From Mycobacterium asiaticum (GTDB taxonomy: Bacteria > Actinomycetota > Actinomycetes > Mycobacteriales > Mycobacteriaceae): DNA of 64,000 nt. The notes under the pieces are model-generated. The model had not been told where the DNA came from. It was given only the letters and a program-made list of their open reading frames with translations, and made no database searches. Both the position numbers and the translations under genes were made by a program. Shown here piece after piece: positions 26,092 to 36,929 of this stretch. The stretch spans positions 59,863-123,862 of the forward strand of contig NZ_LZMH01000022.1 in NCBI RefSeq assembly GCF_001673635.1. The letters are read 5' to 3'. Within the stretch, counting starts at the first letter, position 1, and each line of letters starts with the position of its first letter.

Positions 26092-27186
26092 TTAGAATCG
26101 CGGGTGCTGCCCGACGAGCTTGACCCGCGGGCCGTCCTTGCCGGCCTTGCCGACGGTACCCAGCACCCAGCAGTTCAGATGCCGCGCGGTCAGGATCGCC
26201 CTGGCGCGGTCGCTGTCCTCCGGCGCGACGACGGCGACCATCCCGACGCCCATGTTGAACGTCTTTTCCATCTCGGCTCGCTCGATACGGCCCCGTTGCG
26301 CGATCATGGCGAACACCGGCGCAGGCGTCCACGTCCCCCGGTCCACCTCCGCGACCAGCCCGTTCGGGATGACGCGGGCCAGGTTGCCGGCCAATCCGCC
26401 GCCGGTGACGTGGCAGAACGTGCGGACCTGGGTTTCAGCGATGAGCGCCAGGCAGTCTTTGGCGTAGATCAGGGTCGGCTCCAACAGCTCTTCACCCAAA
26501 GTGCGGCCGAATTCCTCCACGTAACCGGCCAGGTTCATCCGGTCGATATCCAGCAGAACCGACCGGGCCAGCGAGTAGCCGTTGGAGTGCAGACCGGAGG
26601 ACCCCATCCCGATGATGACGTCGCCGGGTTTGACGCGCTCGGGTCCCAGCACGTCGTCGGCCTCGACCACACCGACGCCGGTCGCCGAGATGTCGTAATG
26701 GTCGGGCTCCATCAGGCCGGGATGTTCGGCGGTCTCCCCGCCCAGTAGGGCGCACCCGGCGCGCACGCAACCCTCGGCGATACCGCTCACTATCGCGGCG
26801 ACCCGCTCGGGCACGGTGCGGCCGACCGCGATGTAGTCCTGCAGGAACAGGGGTTCGGCGCCGCACACCACCAGGTCGTCTACGACCATCGCGACCAGGT
26901 CCAGGCCGACGGTGTCGTGCTTGTCCATGGCCTGCGCGACGGCCAGCTTGGTGCCGACGCCGTCGGTGGATGCCGCCAACACCGGTTCCCGGTAGTCGCC
27001 GCGTATCGCGAACAACCCGGCGAAACCGCCGAGCCCACCCCGCACCTCGGGTCTGGTGGCCTTGGTCGCTAGCGGCTTGAACAGGTCGACCGCGCGGTCA
27101 CCGGCTTCAATGTCCACCCCGGCCGATGCGTAGGTGATGCCCTGATTGCCCGCGCCTCGTTTGGAGCTCTGTTCAGGATCCGTCAT
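26092..27186 (-). CDS. purM: Phosphoribosylformylglycinamidine cyclo-ligase PurM
   Basis: AIR synthetase, 364 aa, closing the imidazole ring with ATP in step 5 of purine synthesis; cytosolic dimer. Motifs are TYASAGVDIEAGDRAVD at the N-terminus, VLAASTDGVGTKL, the nucleotide-binding LLGGETAEHPG and MGSSGLHSNGYSL. Length equals the M. tuberculosis enzyme. ATG 27186 (MTDPEQSS) fits; the frame runs nine codons further. It lies 105 nt behind purF on the same strand. Confidence 0.96.
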   Translation of the reverse strand: MTDPEQSSKRGAGNQGITYASAGVDIEAGDRAVDLFKPLATKATRPEVRGGLGGFAGLFAIRGDYREPVLAASTDGVGTKLAVAQAMDKHDTVGLDLVAMVVDDLVVCGAEPLFLQDYIAVGRTVPERVAAIVSGIAEGCVRAGCALLGGETAEHPGLMEPDHYDISATGVGVVEADDVLGPERVKPGDVIIGMGSSGLHSNGYSLARSVLLDIDRMNLAGYVEEFGRTLGEELLEPTLIYAKDCLALIAETQVRTFCHVTGGGLAGNLARVIPNGLVAEVDRGTWTPAPVFAMIAQRGRIERAEMEKTFNMGVGMVAVVAPEDSDRARAILTARHLNCWVLGTVGKAGKDGPRVKLVGQHPRF

Positions 27187-27291
27187 CGCGATAAAGGCTA
27201 CCGGTCGCCGCACCCGTTGGTAACGCTATGCACCGGTGTCGCGCAGTAGGCCGCGATTTCGGCCAGTTTTGTGCGCGGCGAGGGTTTTTCG

Positions 27292-28827
27292 TCAGTGGCT
27301 GACGGCGGGAACTTCCGCCGCTTCCTGGTCGGCGAGATTGTCCAGGCCGGCACGCGCCGCGTTCGCCAGCATGTGCTCGATGACGTTCTTGCCCAGTGCG
27401 GTCTCGCCCGGCAGCTTGATCGGGTAGGTGCCGTCGAAGCAGGCGGTGCACAGCCGCGACGCCGGCTGCTCGGTGGCCGCGATCAGACCGCGCAACGAGA
27501 TGTAGCCCAGGGTGTCGGCATTGATGGCATGCCGGACCGCCTCGAGCATCTCGCCCTCGTCCTCGACGGCGTTGGCGATCAGCTCCGCCGGAGACGGAAA
27601 GTCGATCCCGTAGAAGCAGGGCCACTTCACCGGCGGGGAGGCGATGCGCACGTGCACTTCCACCGCTCCGGCTTCGCGCAGCATCCGTACCAGCGCCCGT
27701 TGGGTGTTGCCGCGCACGATCGAGTCGTCGACGACGATGAGCCGCTTGCCGCGGATCACCTCTTTGAGTGGGTTCAGCTTGAGCCGGATGCCGAGCTGCC
27801 GAATGGTCTGCGACGGCTGGATGAAGGTGCGCCCGACGTAGGCGTTCTTCATCAGTCCCTGGCCGTAGGGAATGCCGGACTCCTGTGCGTAACCCACCGC
27901 GGCGGGGGTGCCGGATTCGGGCACCCCGATCACCAGATCCGCGTCGACCGCGCACTCCCGGGCCAGCTGGCGGCCGATGTCCAGCCGCGCGCCGTGTATC
28001 GACCGGCCGCCGATCGTGCTGTCGGGACGGGCCAGGTAGACGTATTCGAACACGCAGCCCTTCGGCGAGGGGTTGGCGAAGCGGGTGGACCGCACGCCGT
28101 CGGCATCGATGGCGAGCAACTCGCCCGGCTCGATGTCGCGGACGAAGGACGCCCCGACGATGTCCAGTGCGGCGGTCTCGGAAGCGACCACCCAGCCGCG
28201 GTCCAGCCGGCCGAGCGACAACGGCCGCACGCCGTGCGGGTCGCGGCAGGCGTAGAGGGTGGTTTCGTCCATGAATGTCAGGCAGAACGCGCCCCGAACG
28301 GTCGGCAGCAGCTCTAGCGCCGCTTGTTCGAGGCTGGAATCGGCCGCGCCGTGAGCCAGCAGCGCACCGAGAATGTCGGAATCCGTCGTCGCCGGGGCAG
28401 GGCAGCGTTTCGCGATCAGCCCCGCGTCGCGCGCCCGGGCGGCCAATTCGGCGGCGTTGACCAAATTGCCGTTATGACCCAGCGCCACCCCGGTGCCCGC
28501 GGCGGTGTTGCGAAACACCGGCTGGGCATTTTCCCAGGTGGTGTCCCCGCTGGTGGAGTATCGGCAGTGCCCGATCGCGACGTGGCCATCCATGGCTGCC
28601 AGCGTCTGCTCGTCGAACACCTGGCTGACCAGGCCGAGGTCCTTGAACACCAGAACCTGTGACCCGTCTGCGACGGCGATGCCGGCGGCCTCCTGGCCGC
28701 GGTGCTGCAGTGCGTACAGGCCGTAGTAGGTGAGCTTGGCGACGTCCTCACCCGGGGCCCAGACCCCGAATACACCACACTCTTCACGAGGCGAATTGAA
28801 GTCTTCTTCGGGCTGTTGAGCGGTCAC
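27292..28827 (-). CDS. purF: Amidophosphoribosyltransferase PurF
   Basis: First committed enzyme of purine synthesis, 511 aa, making phosphoribosylamine from PRPP and glutamine. A short propeptide (MTAQQPEEDFNSPREE) precedes the catalytic Cys17 of CGVFGVWA, as in the self-processed B. subtilis-type enzyme. The class II glutaminase domain spans 17-260. The PRPP site follows (LIVVDDSIVRGNTQ), and spaced cysteines (CFYG, CTACFDG) suit a 4Fe-4S cluster. The start is GTG 28827. Followed by purM on the same strand. Confidence 0.96.
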   Translation of the reverse strand: MTAQQPEEDFNSPREECGVFGVWAPGEDVAKLTYYGLYALQHRGQEAAGIAVADGSQVLVFKDLGLVSQVFDEQTLAAMDGHVAIGHCRYSTSGDTTWENAQPVFRNTAAGTGVALGHNGNLVNAAELAARARDAGLIAKRCPAPATTDSDILGALLAHGAADSSLEQAALELLPTVRGAFCLTFMDETTLYACRDPHGVRPLSLGRLDRGWVVASETAALDIVGASFVRDIEPGELLAIDADGVRSTRFANPSPKGCVFEYVYLARPDSTIGGRSIHGARLDIGRQLARECAVDADLVIGVPESGTPAAVGYAQESGIPYGQGLMKNAYVGRTFIQPSQTIRQLGIRLKLNPLKEVIRGKRLIVVDDSIVRGNTQRALVRMLREAGAVEVHVRIASPPVKWPCFYGIDFPSPAELIANAVEDEGEMLEAVRHAINADTLGYISLRGLIAATEQPASRLCTACFDGTYPIKLPGETALGKNVIEHMLANAARAGLDNLADQEAAEVPAVSH

Positions 28828-28958
28828 GGTTTTGGCGGCTCCCTAGGGCGCGAATGGTGACGTAACGGAGTCTACGGGTAACTCGTCTGCACCGACGAAT
28901 TCGACAGGCGTGTTATTCCCGTTCAGAACGGCGTGTCGCGGGAAACACGCAGGTCAAG

Positions 28959-29345
28959 TCACAGACTCACCACTGGTAACAAGTGGTCGATCTCACTTGC
29001 TCGCGATCCGGACAGAGTCACCGAACCGCTGGCCTGCGCCTCTTTCAGCCCCATCAGTCCCGTTGCCACCAGCAGCCACGTCCTGGGGTCGGTTTCAACC
29101 ACGTTCGGTGGGGTGCCACGGGTGTGCCGCGGACCGGCGATGCACTGCACGGCGACGAACGGCGGGATGCGAACCTCGACGCTGGCACCCGGCGCTAACC
29201 CGGCCAGCGTGCGTGCGGTGAGCCGCACCGCCGCTGCCAGAGTGGGCCGGTCGGGCTGCGGACAGGTCTCGTCGCGCAGCCATTCGGAAACTGACAACAC
29301 GGCTTGTCGTGTCTTCACCGGATCGGCGCTATCGCGAGGCGCCAT
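28959..29345 (-). CDS. Bacterial SCP-like protein (sterol carrier family, Rv0807-like)
   Basis: Small alpha/beta protein, 128 aa, with a fold like sterol carrier protein 2 (the bacterial SCP orthologue group). Conserved parts are RTLAGLAPGASVEVRIPPFVAVQC and the ETDPRTWLLVATGLMG segment. In other SCP proteins this fold binds lipids in a tunnel; the ligand here is unknown. It is upstream of purF on the same strand, a pairing conserved in mycobacteria. ATG 29345 lies only 19 bp from the divergent mce gene. Confidence 0.75.
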   Translation of the reverse strand: MAPRDSADPVKTRQAVLSVSEWLRDETCPQPDRPTLAAAVRLTARTLAGLAPGASVEVRIPPFVAVQCIAGPRHTRGTPPNVVETDPRTWLLVATGLMGLKEAQASGSVTLSGSRASEIDHLLPVVSL

Positions 29346-29364
29346 ACCTTATGGTCTCAGAATC

Positions 29365-30579
29365 ATGGAGCGTCGTCGTACGGGCACGCGACCCCCATTC
29401 AAGACCGTCGGCCTGGTGACGCTGATGGTGCTGACGCTCGTGCTGGGCGCGTTGTATTGGCAGTTCCGCGGCAATTTCACGGCGAAAACGAAGTTGACGA
29501 TGGTCGCCCCGCGATCTGGGCTGGTGATGGATCCCGGGGCCAAGGTCACCTACAACGGCGTTCAGATCGGGCGGGTGTCGACGATTTCGGAGATCGACCG
29601 CAACGGCCGGCCCGCGGCGCAACTGGTCCTGGACATCTACCCCAGATACATCGCGCAGATCCCGGCCAATGTGACCGCAGAGATCAAGGCCACCACCGTG
29701 TTCGGCAATAAGTATGTGGCCCTTAGTTCACCCGAAAACCCCGCAGCACAACACATCACTCCGGCTATAGAGATTGATGCCACGCAGGTGACGACCGAGT
29801 TCAATACGCTTTTCCAGACCCTGACCGCCATCGCGGAGAAGGTGGACCCGGTCAAACTCAACCTGACGCTGAGCGCTGCGGGACAAGCCCTGACCGGATT
29901 GGGAGACAGGTTCGGCGTCTCGCTGGAACGAGGATCGGCCATTCTGGACGACCTCAACCCCCAACTGCCGCAGGCCCGCTCCGACATTCGCCAGCTGGCC
30001 GCCCTGGGCGAGATCTACGCGGACTCCGCACCTGAACTGTTGGACGCCCTGAACCAGGCGGCGACCACCGCGCGCAGCGTCAATCAGCAGCGGAACGAAC
30101 TCGATGCCGCGCTGTTGGCCGCGGCGGGATTGGGCGGTACCGGCTCCGAGGTCTTCGAACGGGGCGGACCGTACCTGGCGCGCGGTGCCGCCGATCTGCG
30201 TCCGACCGCCGCGTTGCTCGACGAATACAGTCCCGAGATCGCCTGCACCATACGCAATTACAACGAAGTCGCGCCCAGAATCCATGCGGCGCTTGGCTTC
30301 AACGGGTACGCACTGGGTGCCAACTCATCGGGCGCGATCGCCGGTGCGCCGGCCCCGTACATGTACCCGGAGAATCTGCCGCGCACCAACGCCCGGGGCG
30401 GCCCGGGCGGCAGACCGGGATGCTGGCAGAAGATCACCCGAGATCTGTGGCCCGCCCCGTTTCTGGTGATGGACACCGGCGTCAGCCTGGCCCCGTACAA
30501 CCATTTCGAGCTGGGCTCGCCGCTCGCGCTGGACTATGTCTGGGGCCGACAGCTGGGCGACAACACCATCAATCCCTGA
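29365..30579 (+). CDS. Orphan MCE family protein
   Basis: Mce/MlaD-type lipid-transport protein, 404 aa. One N-terminal membrane helix (residues 12-34) precedes the MCE domain (APRSGLVMDPGAKVTYNGVQIG, then VFGNKYVALSSP). A long helical region follows (residues 130-280), ending in a Pro/Gly-rich tail. Mce proteins normally come as six (A-F) with two YrbE permeases; here there is only one gene and no permease nearby. The A-type length and the FGNKYVAL motif suggest an MceA-like copy. It may work with permeases encoded elsewhere. Confidence 0.85.
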   Translation: MERRRTGTRPPFKTVGLVTLMVLTLVLGALYWQFRGNFTAKTKLTMVAPRSGLVMDPGAKVTYNGVQIGRVSTISEIDRNGRPAAQLVLDIYPRYIAQIPANVTAEIKATTVFGNKYVALSSPENPAAQHITPAIEIDATQVTTEFNTLFQTLTAIAEKVDPVKLNLTLSAAGQALTGLGDRFGVSLERGSAILDDLNPQLPQARSDIRQLAALGEIYADSAPELLDALNQAATTARSVNQQRNELDAALLAAAGLGGTGSEVFERGGPYLARGAADLRPTAALLDEYSPEIACTIRNYNEVAPRIHAALGFNGYALGANSSGAIAGAPAPYMYPENLPRTNARGGPGGRPGCWQKITRDLWPAPFLVMDTGVSLAPYNHFELGSPLALDYVWGRQLGDNTINP

Positions 30580-31150
30580 GCTTGCGCCGTTGCACCACCA
30601 CCGCGGCCACGGCACCGGACTCGTTGATGGCCAGATGCGCCAGGATCGGCGCTGCCAGACTGCCGCAGCGGCCGGCGAGCCAGCCGAACAACCACCCCGC
30701 CACACCGGTGACCAGCACCACGGGCACCGCCGGCTGCCCCGTCGCGCGGGCGTCTGCAATGTGGGATAACCCGAACGCGGCGGACTGCAGTACGCGGCCG
30801 CCGGTCACCCCGAAGGCTTCGGTGGCAATAGCGCTCAGCGCCCCGCGAAACGCGACCTCCTCGGCCCACACCGTACCGATCGGTATGTGCACGCCCAGCC
30901 AACCGGATACCGATGGCGGCAGCTCGCGGCTGTCCATCGATCCCCGCACGATCGGAATGGGTGTGGTCGCAGCGATCGCTGCCGACACAATGGCGGCCGC
31001 GGCCGAGCCCCAGCGCAATCCCGCCCACAGTTCCGGCGGGCGAAGGCCGAGCGGCGTACGAATGAGCAACGCCAGTGCCCCGCCGAGACCGGCCTGCACC
31101 GGCGTCCGCCATGCGGCCGGCAACCGGGGACCGACCAGGCTCCAGCCCAC
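30569..31150 (-). CDS. CPBP family intramembrane metalloprotease (Rv0804-like)
   Basis: Membrane protein of about 193 aa with CPBP (Abi) family motifs: EEVAFRGAL (the EExxxR signature), then FGLSHI and ILAHLAIN carrying the metal-binding His residues. Members cleave membrane proteins or act in bacteriocin immunity and protein prenyl processing. The start is uncertain: GTG 31150 is the last standard start before helix 1. The frame continues upstream into purL and a slightly longer product is possible through a non-standard codon. Its end overlaps the mce gene's end by 11 nt. Confidence 0.75.
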   Translation of the reverse strand: MGWSLVGPRLPAAWRTPVQAGLGGALALLIRTPLGLRPPELWAGLRWGSAAAAIVSAAIAATTPIPIVRGSMDSRELPPSVSGWLGVHIPIGTVWAEEVAFRGALSAIATEAFGVTGGRVLQSAAFGLSHIADARATGQPAVPVVLVTGVAGWLFGWLAGRCGSLAAPILAHLAINESGAVAAVVVQRRKLRD

Positions 31151-31182
31151 CAGGCCGGCGGCCAGTGCCAGCGCGCGCAGTC

Positions 31183-33477
31183 TCAGGCGAAGAATCGCGG
31201 CAGCACCGCCTCGGATGTCTCCCGCAGCTCGGCCAGGGACACCGTGAACAGGCCCTGGACCTCGATCGCATCCGACGCTTGATCCACGACCCCGATGCGC
31301 GCCGAGGGCAGTCCCCGCGCCTCGCACATGGAACGGAATCGGCTCTCCTCGGTGCGTGGCACCGCGACCAGTACCCGGCCCGCGGATTCGGAGAACAACA
31401 TGACGAACGGATCCGAACCCTCGGGAAGCACGATGCGGCAACCTGTTTCACCCGCCAACGCGGCCTCCACCACCGCCTGGGCCAGCCCGCCCTCGGACAG
31501 GTCGTGCGCGGCGGTGATCAGCCCGTCGCGCGACCCGGCCGCCAAAACTTCGGCCAGCAACTTCTCCCGCTGCAGGTCGACCGCCGGCGGCAACCCACCG
31601 AGGTGGTCGGCGGTCACCTGCGCCCAGATTGAGCCGTCGAATTCGTCGCGGGTATCGCCGAGCAACAACAGACTTTCCCCCGGTTCGGTGCCCAAGGCGG
31701 TGGGCAGCCGTCGCCCGACGTCATCGATGACACCAAGCACCCCGACCACCGGGGTCGGCAGGATCGCCGACGAGCCGGTCTGGTTGTAGAAGCTGACGTT
31801 GCCGCCGGTCACCGGAATGCCCAGGGCTACACAACCATCCGCCAAACCCCGGACGGCTTGGGAGAACTGCCACATGACTCCCGGGTCCTCCGGCGAGCCG
31901 AAATTCAGGCAGTTGGTGACGGCGACCGGGTTGGCGCCCGTGACGGCCACGTTGCGGTACGCCTCGGCCAGCGCTAATTGGGCGCCGGTATAGGGATCGA
32001 GCTGGGTGTAACGCCCCGACGCGTCGGTGGACAGCGCGATGCCGCGGCCGGTCGCCTCGTCGATGCGCAGCACACCGCCGTCGGCGTGCTCGGCCAGCAC
32101 GGTGTTGCCCCGCACATAGCGGTCGTATTGCTCGGTGATGAATGCGCGGCTGCACAGATGCGGACTGCCAACCAGCGCAAGCAAAGTCGCGCGCAGTTCG
32201 TCGCCGCTCGCCGGCCGCGGCAGGATCTTCGACGAGTCGGCGTTCAGCGCGTCCTGGGCCTCCGGGCGGGCGACCGGGCGCTGGTAGACCGGGCCTTCGT
32301 GCGCCACCGTGCGCGGCGGCACGTCGACCACGGTCTCGCCGTGCCAGGTGATGCGTAGCCGGTCTCCGTCGGTGACCTCGCCGATCACCGTTGCCAGCAC
32401 TTCCCACTTACGGCAGACCGCCAGGAACGCGTCCACGTTCTCCGGCGTCACCACCGCGCACATCCGCTCCTGTGACTCGCTGCACAACACTTCCGCGGGC
32501 GTCATCTGCCTGGCGCGCAGCGGGACGGCGTCGAGATTGATCGCCATGCCGCCGTCACCGGCTGAGGCCAATTCCGAGGTGGCACAAGCCAATCCGGCCC
32601 CGCCGAGGTCCTGGATACCCACCACCAGACCACCCGCGTAGAGCTCGAGACAGCACTCGATGAGCACCTTCTCCATGAACGGGTCGCCTACCTGCACCGA
32701 CGGCAATTTCTTGCGGGAGTTCTCGGCGCCTTCATCACTGAAAGTGTCCGACGCCAGCACCGAAACCCCGCCGATCCCGTCGAGACCCGTCCGCGCGCCG
32801 AACAGGATGATCTTGTTCCCGGTGCCCGAGGCGAACGCCAGATGCAGGTCCTCCTGCCGTAATACGCCGACGCACAACGCATTCACCAGCGGGTTACCGG
32901 CGTAGGACGCGTCGAACACGGTTTCACCGCCGATGTTCGGCAAGCCCAGTGAGTTGCCGTATCCACCGATGCCGCGAACCACCCCGTCTACCACCCGGCG
33001 GGTGTCCGGAGCGTCGGCGGCGCCGAACCGGAGCTGGTCCATCACGGCGATCGGACGCGCGCCCATGGCCATGATGTCGCGAACGATGCCGCCGACGCCG
33101 GTGGCCGCGCCCTGATACGGCTCGACGTAGGACGGATGGTTGTGGGACTCCACCTTGAAGGTGACCGCCCACCCGTCGCCGATGTCGACCACGCCGGCGT
33201 TCTCACCGATGCCGGCCAGCATGCCGGTACGCATGCCCTCGGTGGTGGTCTCGCCGAAGTAGCGCAGGTGGACCTTGGAGGACTTGTAGGAGCAGTGCTC
33301 GCTCCACATCACCGAATACATCGCCAGCTCGGTGTCGGTGGGCCGGCGACCGAGGATCTCACGGATCCGCTGGTATTCGTCTTCTTTGAGACCCAGTTCG
33401 TGGAACGGTTGTGGCTGGTCGGGGGTGGTTGCGGCGTGCTCGACGGTGTCAGTGGCGTAGGTGTGCGGGCTCGTCAC
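31183..33477 (-). CDS. purL: Phosphoribosylformylglycinamidine synthase subunit PurL
   Basis: Large subunit of FGAM synthase, 764 aa, small-PurL type that works with PurQ and PurS, both encoded at 53,291-54,201. Motifs are the N-terminal [40 protein letters not shown] and [13 protein letters not shown]. The second half carries [12 protein letters not shown] and [15 protein letters not shown]. It starts with GTG 33477 and is single in its transcription unit apart from the CPBP gene behind it. Confidence 0.96.
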   Translation of the reverse strand: MTSPHTYATDTVEHAATTPDQPQPFHELGLKEDEYQRIREILGRRPTDTELAMYSVMWSEHCSYKSSKVHLRYFGETTTEGMRTGMLAGIGENAGVVDIGDGWAVTFKVESHNHPSYVEPYQGAATGVGGIVRDIMAMGARPIAVMDQLRFGAADAPDTRRVVDGVVRGIGGYGNSLGLPNIGGETVFDASYAGNPLVNALCVGVLRQEDLHLAFASGTGNKIILFGARTGLDGIGGVSVLASDTFSDEGAENSRKKLPSVQVGDPFMEKVLIECCLELYAGGLVVGIQDLGGAGLACATSELASAGDGGMAINLDAVPLRARQMTPAEVLCSESQERMCAVVTPENVDAFLAVCRKWEVLATVIGEVTDGDRLRITWHGETVVDVPPRTVAHEGPVYQRPVARPEAQDALNADSSKILPRPASGDELRATLLALVGSPHLCSRAFITEQYDRYVRGNTVLAEHADGGVLRIDEATGRGIALSTDASGRYTQLDPYTGAQLALAEAYRNVAVTGANPVAVTNCLNFGSPEDPGVMWQFSQAVRGLADGCVALGIPVTGGNVSFYNQTGSSAILPTPVVGVLGVIDDVGRRLPTALGTEPGESLLLLGDTRDEFDGSIWAQVTADHLGGLPPAVDLQREKLLAEVLAAGSRDGLITAAHDLSEGGLAQAVVEAALAGETGCRIVLPEGSDPFVMLFSESAGRVLVAVPRTEESRFRSMCEARGLPSARIGVVDQASDAIEVQGLFTVSLAELRETSEAVLPRFFA

Positions 33478-33490
33478 GCAGCCAGTCTAG

Positions 33491-34183
<693 letters not shown>

Positions 34184-34188
34184 CAGGC

Positions 34189-34548
34189 TCAGGCGCCGTC
34201 GTATTGGCTCACCACGCAGAACGCGTTGCCTTCCGGGTCCGCCAGCACGACCCAGCGGAAGCTGTCGCCGATGCTGTGCCGTTCGACCTCGCTCGCCCCC
34301 GCTGCCTTCAGTCGCGATACTTCGCCGTCCACGTCGGGGGTCACGTAGTCCAGGTGCAGGCGGTTCTTCCCGGGCGTGGGATCGGGCACCTTCTGGAAAC
34401 CCAGCCGGGGCCCCTCGGGCGGAGCCAGCGCGAAGAATTCACCGGGCATCAACTCGTGCGTGGTGCCCCCGAACTGCTCGGCCCACCAACCTGACAACGT
34501 CACCGGGTCGCTGCAGTCGAACGTGACCATCTCCAATTTCAGCGCCAT
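34189..34548 (-). CDS. VOC/glyoxalase superfamily protein (Rv0801-like)
   Basis: Small beta-alpha-beta protein, 119 aa, with the vicinal oxygen chelate fold: LEMVTFDCSDPVTLSGWWAE, then HLDYVTPDVDGEVSRLKAAGA, ending DPEGNAFCVVS. Such proteins are lyases, dioxygenases or binding proteins; no specific activity can be read out. It lies 11 nt upstream of the pepC stop-side on the same strand and converges on the GNAT gene. Confidence 0.78.
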   Translation of the reverse strand: MALKLEMVTFDCSDPVTLSGWWAEQFGGTTHELMPGEFFALAPPEGPRLGFQKVPDPTPGKNRLHLDYVTPDVDGEVSRLKAAGASEVERHSIGDSFRWVVLADPEGNAFCVVSQYDGA

Positions 34549-34559
34549 ACCGCCGAACC

Positions 34560-35840
34560 CTATGCCTCGGGACGCTCCGCGGAAAGGAAAGCTTGCAGGG
34601 CGGCCGCGTAGGCGGGAACGTCCGAAGCGCCCATCAACTCGCGCGCCGAGTGCATGGCCAGTTGCGGGGCGCCGATGTCGACGGTCGGGATGCCGGTGCG
34701 CGCCGAGGCCATCGGCCCGATGGTGGAGCCACAGGGCAGGTCGGCGCGGTGTTCGTAACGCTGCAGCGGCACCCCGGCCCGCTGGCAGGCCAGCGCGAAA
34801 GCGGCGGCGGTGCGCCCGTCGGTGGCGTACCTCAGGTTGGGGTGCACCTTGAGCACTGGACCGCCGTTGACAGCGATCAGGTGACCGGGCTCATGCCGCT
34901 CCGGGTAGTTGGGGTGCGTCGCATGGGCCATGTCCGCCGACGCCAGCATGGACGCGGGCAGCAGCCGCAGATGGTCTTCGCGGTCGCCGCCGGCGGCAAG
35001 CACGATGCGCTCCAGGACGGTCACCAGCAGGTTGGATTGGGCGCCGTGGTCCGAGGTCGAACCGACCTCCTCATGGTCGAAAAGCGCCAGCACCGGCTGG
35101 AACCAGGGCGGCTCGGGCTGCTGCTGCAATTCGAGCAGCGCCTCCAGCCCGGCATAACAGCTGGCCTGGTTGTCCAGCCGCGGCGCGCTGAGCAGATCGC
35201 CCGCGGCGCCGATCACCGCCGACGGGGTGAGGTCGTGCGTCATCAGGTCGGCGGCGAGCACGTCGGTCTTCGACACCCCGGCGCGTTCGGCGATGTACCC
35301 GACGAAGGACCCGACCACATCGCCGGCACCCCAGACCGCGTTGACGTGCCGCTGCGGATCCAGGGTCACCGATTTGCGGTCGTCGGCCAGGTGAATCGCC
35401 AGCTGCGGCACCCGCAGGATCGGCTCGTCGATCCGGACGAGGCGGTGCGTGACGTCCCGGCCGTCCCGGACCGACAACCGTCCGCTGATACCCAGATCGC
35501 GATCCAGCCAGGAGTTGAGCCACGCTCCGCCGTAGGGCTCCAGCGCCACCACCTTCCAGCCGGCGACCGCGCGGTCCGGATGTTGCTTGACCCGCAGGTT
35601 GGGGCTGTCGGTATGAGCGCCGACGATGCGGAACGGGCGCAAACTCTCGAGGCTGTTCCAGGCGACGAGCGACCCGGCACGAACGACGAAGTAGCTTCCG
35701 GGGGTTTCGGGCCAGCGATCCGCCTCGTTGAGTTCGGTGTACCCCGCATCGATCAATCGGATCGCCGCCGTCGCGCACACATGAAATGGCGAGGGCGACG
35801 CGTCGATGAATTCACCCAGGCCAAGGGCGGTGGCCACCAT
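34560..35840 (-). CDS. pepC: M18 family aminopeptidase
   Basis: Zinc-dependent aminopeptidase of the aspartyl-aminopeptidase family, 426 aa (Rv0800-like), cytosolic. Metal ligands lie in [26 protein letters not shown] and the final MHSARELMG. An intact N-terminus begins [15 protein letters not shown]. The frame is open far upstream; ATG 35840 is the start that gives the family length (433 aa in M. tuberculosis). It is divergent from the DyP peroxidase gene by 48 bp. Confidence 0.92.
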   Translation of the reverse strand: MVATALGLGEFIDASPSPFHVCATAAIRLIDAGYTELNEADRWPETPGSYFVVRAGSLVAWNSLESLRPFRIVGAHTDSPNLRVKQHPDRAVAGWKVVALEPYGGAWLNSWLDRDLGISGRLSVRDGRDVTHRLVRIDEPILRVPQLAIHLADDRKSVTLDPQRHVNAVWGAGDVVGSFVGYIAERAGVSKTDVLAADLMTHDLTPSAVIGAAGDLLSAPRLDNQASCYAGLEALLELQQQPEPPWFQPVLALFDHEEVGSTSDHGAQSNLLVTVLERIVLAAGGDREDHLRLLPASMLASADMAHATHPNYPERHEPGHLIAVNGGPVLKVHPNLRYATDGRTAAAFALACQRAGVPLQRYEHRADLPCGSTIGPMASARTGIPTVDIGAPQLAMHSARELMGASDVPAYAAALQAFLSAERPEA

Positions 35841-35875
35841 GTAGCCATGTTTAGCATTCCCCGTACCGGGAGCGT

Positions 35876-35881
35876 TAGGGT
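35876..35881 (+). promoter_or_regulatory. Leaderless -10 element (TAGGGT) for the DyP-encapsulin operon
   Basis: TAGGGT fits TANNNT and ends 7 nt before GTG 35889. It sits in the gap divergent from pepC and would drive both nanocompartment genes. Confidence 0.45.
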
Positions 35882-35888
35882 CTTCGCT

Positions 35889-36929
35889 GTGCCCGCTGTT
35901 CAGCCGCAGCCGATCCTGGAACCCCTGACGCCAGCAGCGATCTTCATGGTGGTCACGATCAACACCGGCGGTGAGGCGACGGTGCATGACGCGCTCGGCG
36001 ACATTTCCGGGTTGGTACGGGCGATCGGGTTCCGCGAGCCGTGGAAGCGGCTGTCGGTGATCACCTCGATCGGTTCGGATGCCTGGGACCGGTTGTTCGC
36101 CGGACCGCGGCCCGCTGCGCTGCATCCGTTCGTTGAGTTGACCGGCCCGCGACACGCGGCACCGGCGACGCCCGGTGACCTGTTGTTTCACATCCGCGCC
36201 GAAACATTGGACGTCTGTTTCGAATTGGCCGGCCGCATCCTCAAAGCGATGACGCCCGCGGTGACCGTCGTCGACGAAGTGCATGGATTCCGGTTCTTCG
36301 ACAACCGCGATCTGCTGGGGTTCGTCGACGGCACCGAGAACCCGGATGGCCCCCTGGCCGTCAGCGCCACCGCGATCGGCGACGAGGATCCCGACTTCGC
36401 CGGCTCGTGCTACGTGCACGTGCAGCGCTACGTCCACGACATGTCGTCGTGGGAATCGCTGTCGGTGACCGAACAGGAACTGGTGATCGGGCGCACCAAA
36501 CTCGAGGACATCGAGCTCGACGATGACGCCAAGCCGGCCAACTCCCATATTGCGCTCAATGTCATCACCGACGACGACGGCACCGAACTCAAGATCGTGC
36601 GCCATAACATGCCGTTCGGCGAGGTCGGCAAGGGCGAGTACGGCACCTACTTCATCGGTTATTCACGCACACCCGACGTCACCGAACAGATGCTGCGCAA
36701 CATGTTCCTCGGCGATCCGCCCGGCAACACCGACCGCATCCTGGATTTCTCCACCGCGGTCACCGGTGGGCTGTTCTTCGCACCCACCGTCGACTTCCTC
36801 AACGATCCGCCGCCGCTGCCCGCCCCTCTGGCTGGAACGGCCTGCAACCCTGCCGCGGGTCCACCGGCCACGCTTTCTTCCGATGACGGATCACTGCGGA
36901 TCGGCAGCCTGAAAGGAAAAACTGAATGA
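35889..36929 (+). CDS. dyp: DyP-type haem peroxidase, encapsulin cargo
   Basis: Dye-decolorising peroxidase, 346 aa (Rv0799c-like), haem b enzyme using peroxide. The family GxxDG motif is in [11 protein letters not shown], the proximal His is in ANSHIALNV, and [21 protein letters not shown] follows. The C-terminal [10 protein letters not shown] is the cargo-loading peptide that docks inside the encapsulin shell. I start it at GTG 35889 ([13 protein letters not shown]), 7 nt past a TANNNT. ATG 35847 is an in-frame alternative. It overlaps the encapsulin ATG by 4 nt. Confidence 0.95.
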   Translation: MPAVQPQPILEPLTPAAIFMVVTINTGGEATVHDALGDISGLVRAIGFREPWKRLSVITSIGSDAWDRLFAGPRPAALHPFVELTGPRHAAPATPGDLLFHIRAETLDVCFELAGRILKAMTPAVTVVDEVHGFRFFDNRDLLGFVDGTENPDGPLAVSATAIGDEDPDFAGSCYVHVQRYVHDMSSWESLSVTEQELVIGRTKLEDIELDDDAKPANSHIALNVITDDDGTELKIVRHNMPFGEVGKGEYGTYFIGYSRTPDVTEQMLRNMFLGDPPGNTDRILDFSTAVTGGLFFAPTVDFLNDPPPLPAPLAGTACNPAAGPPATLSSDDGSLRIGSLKGKTE

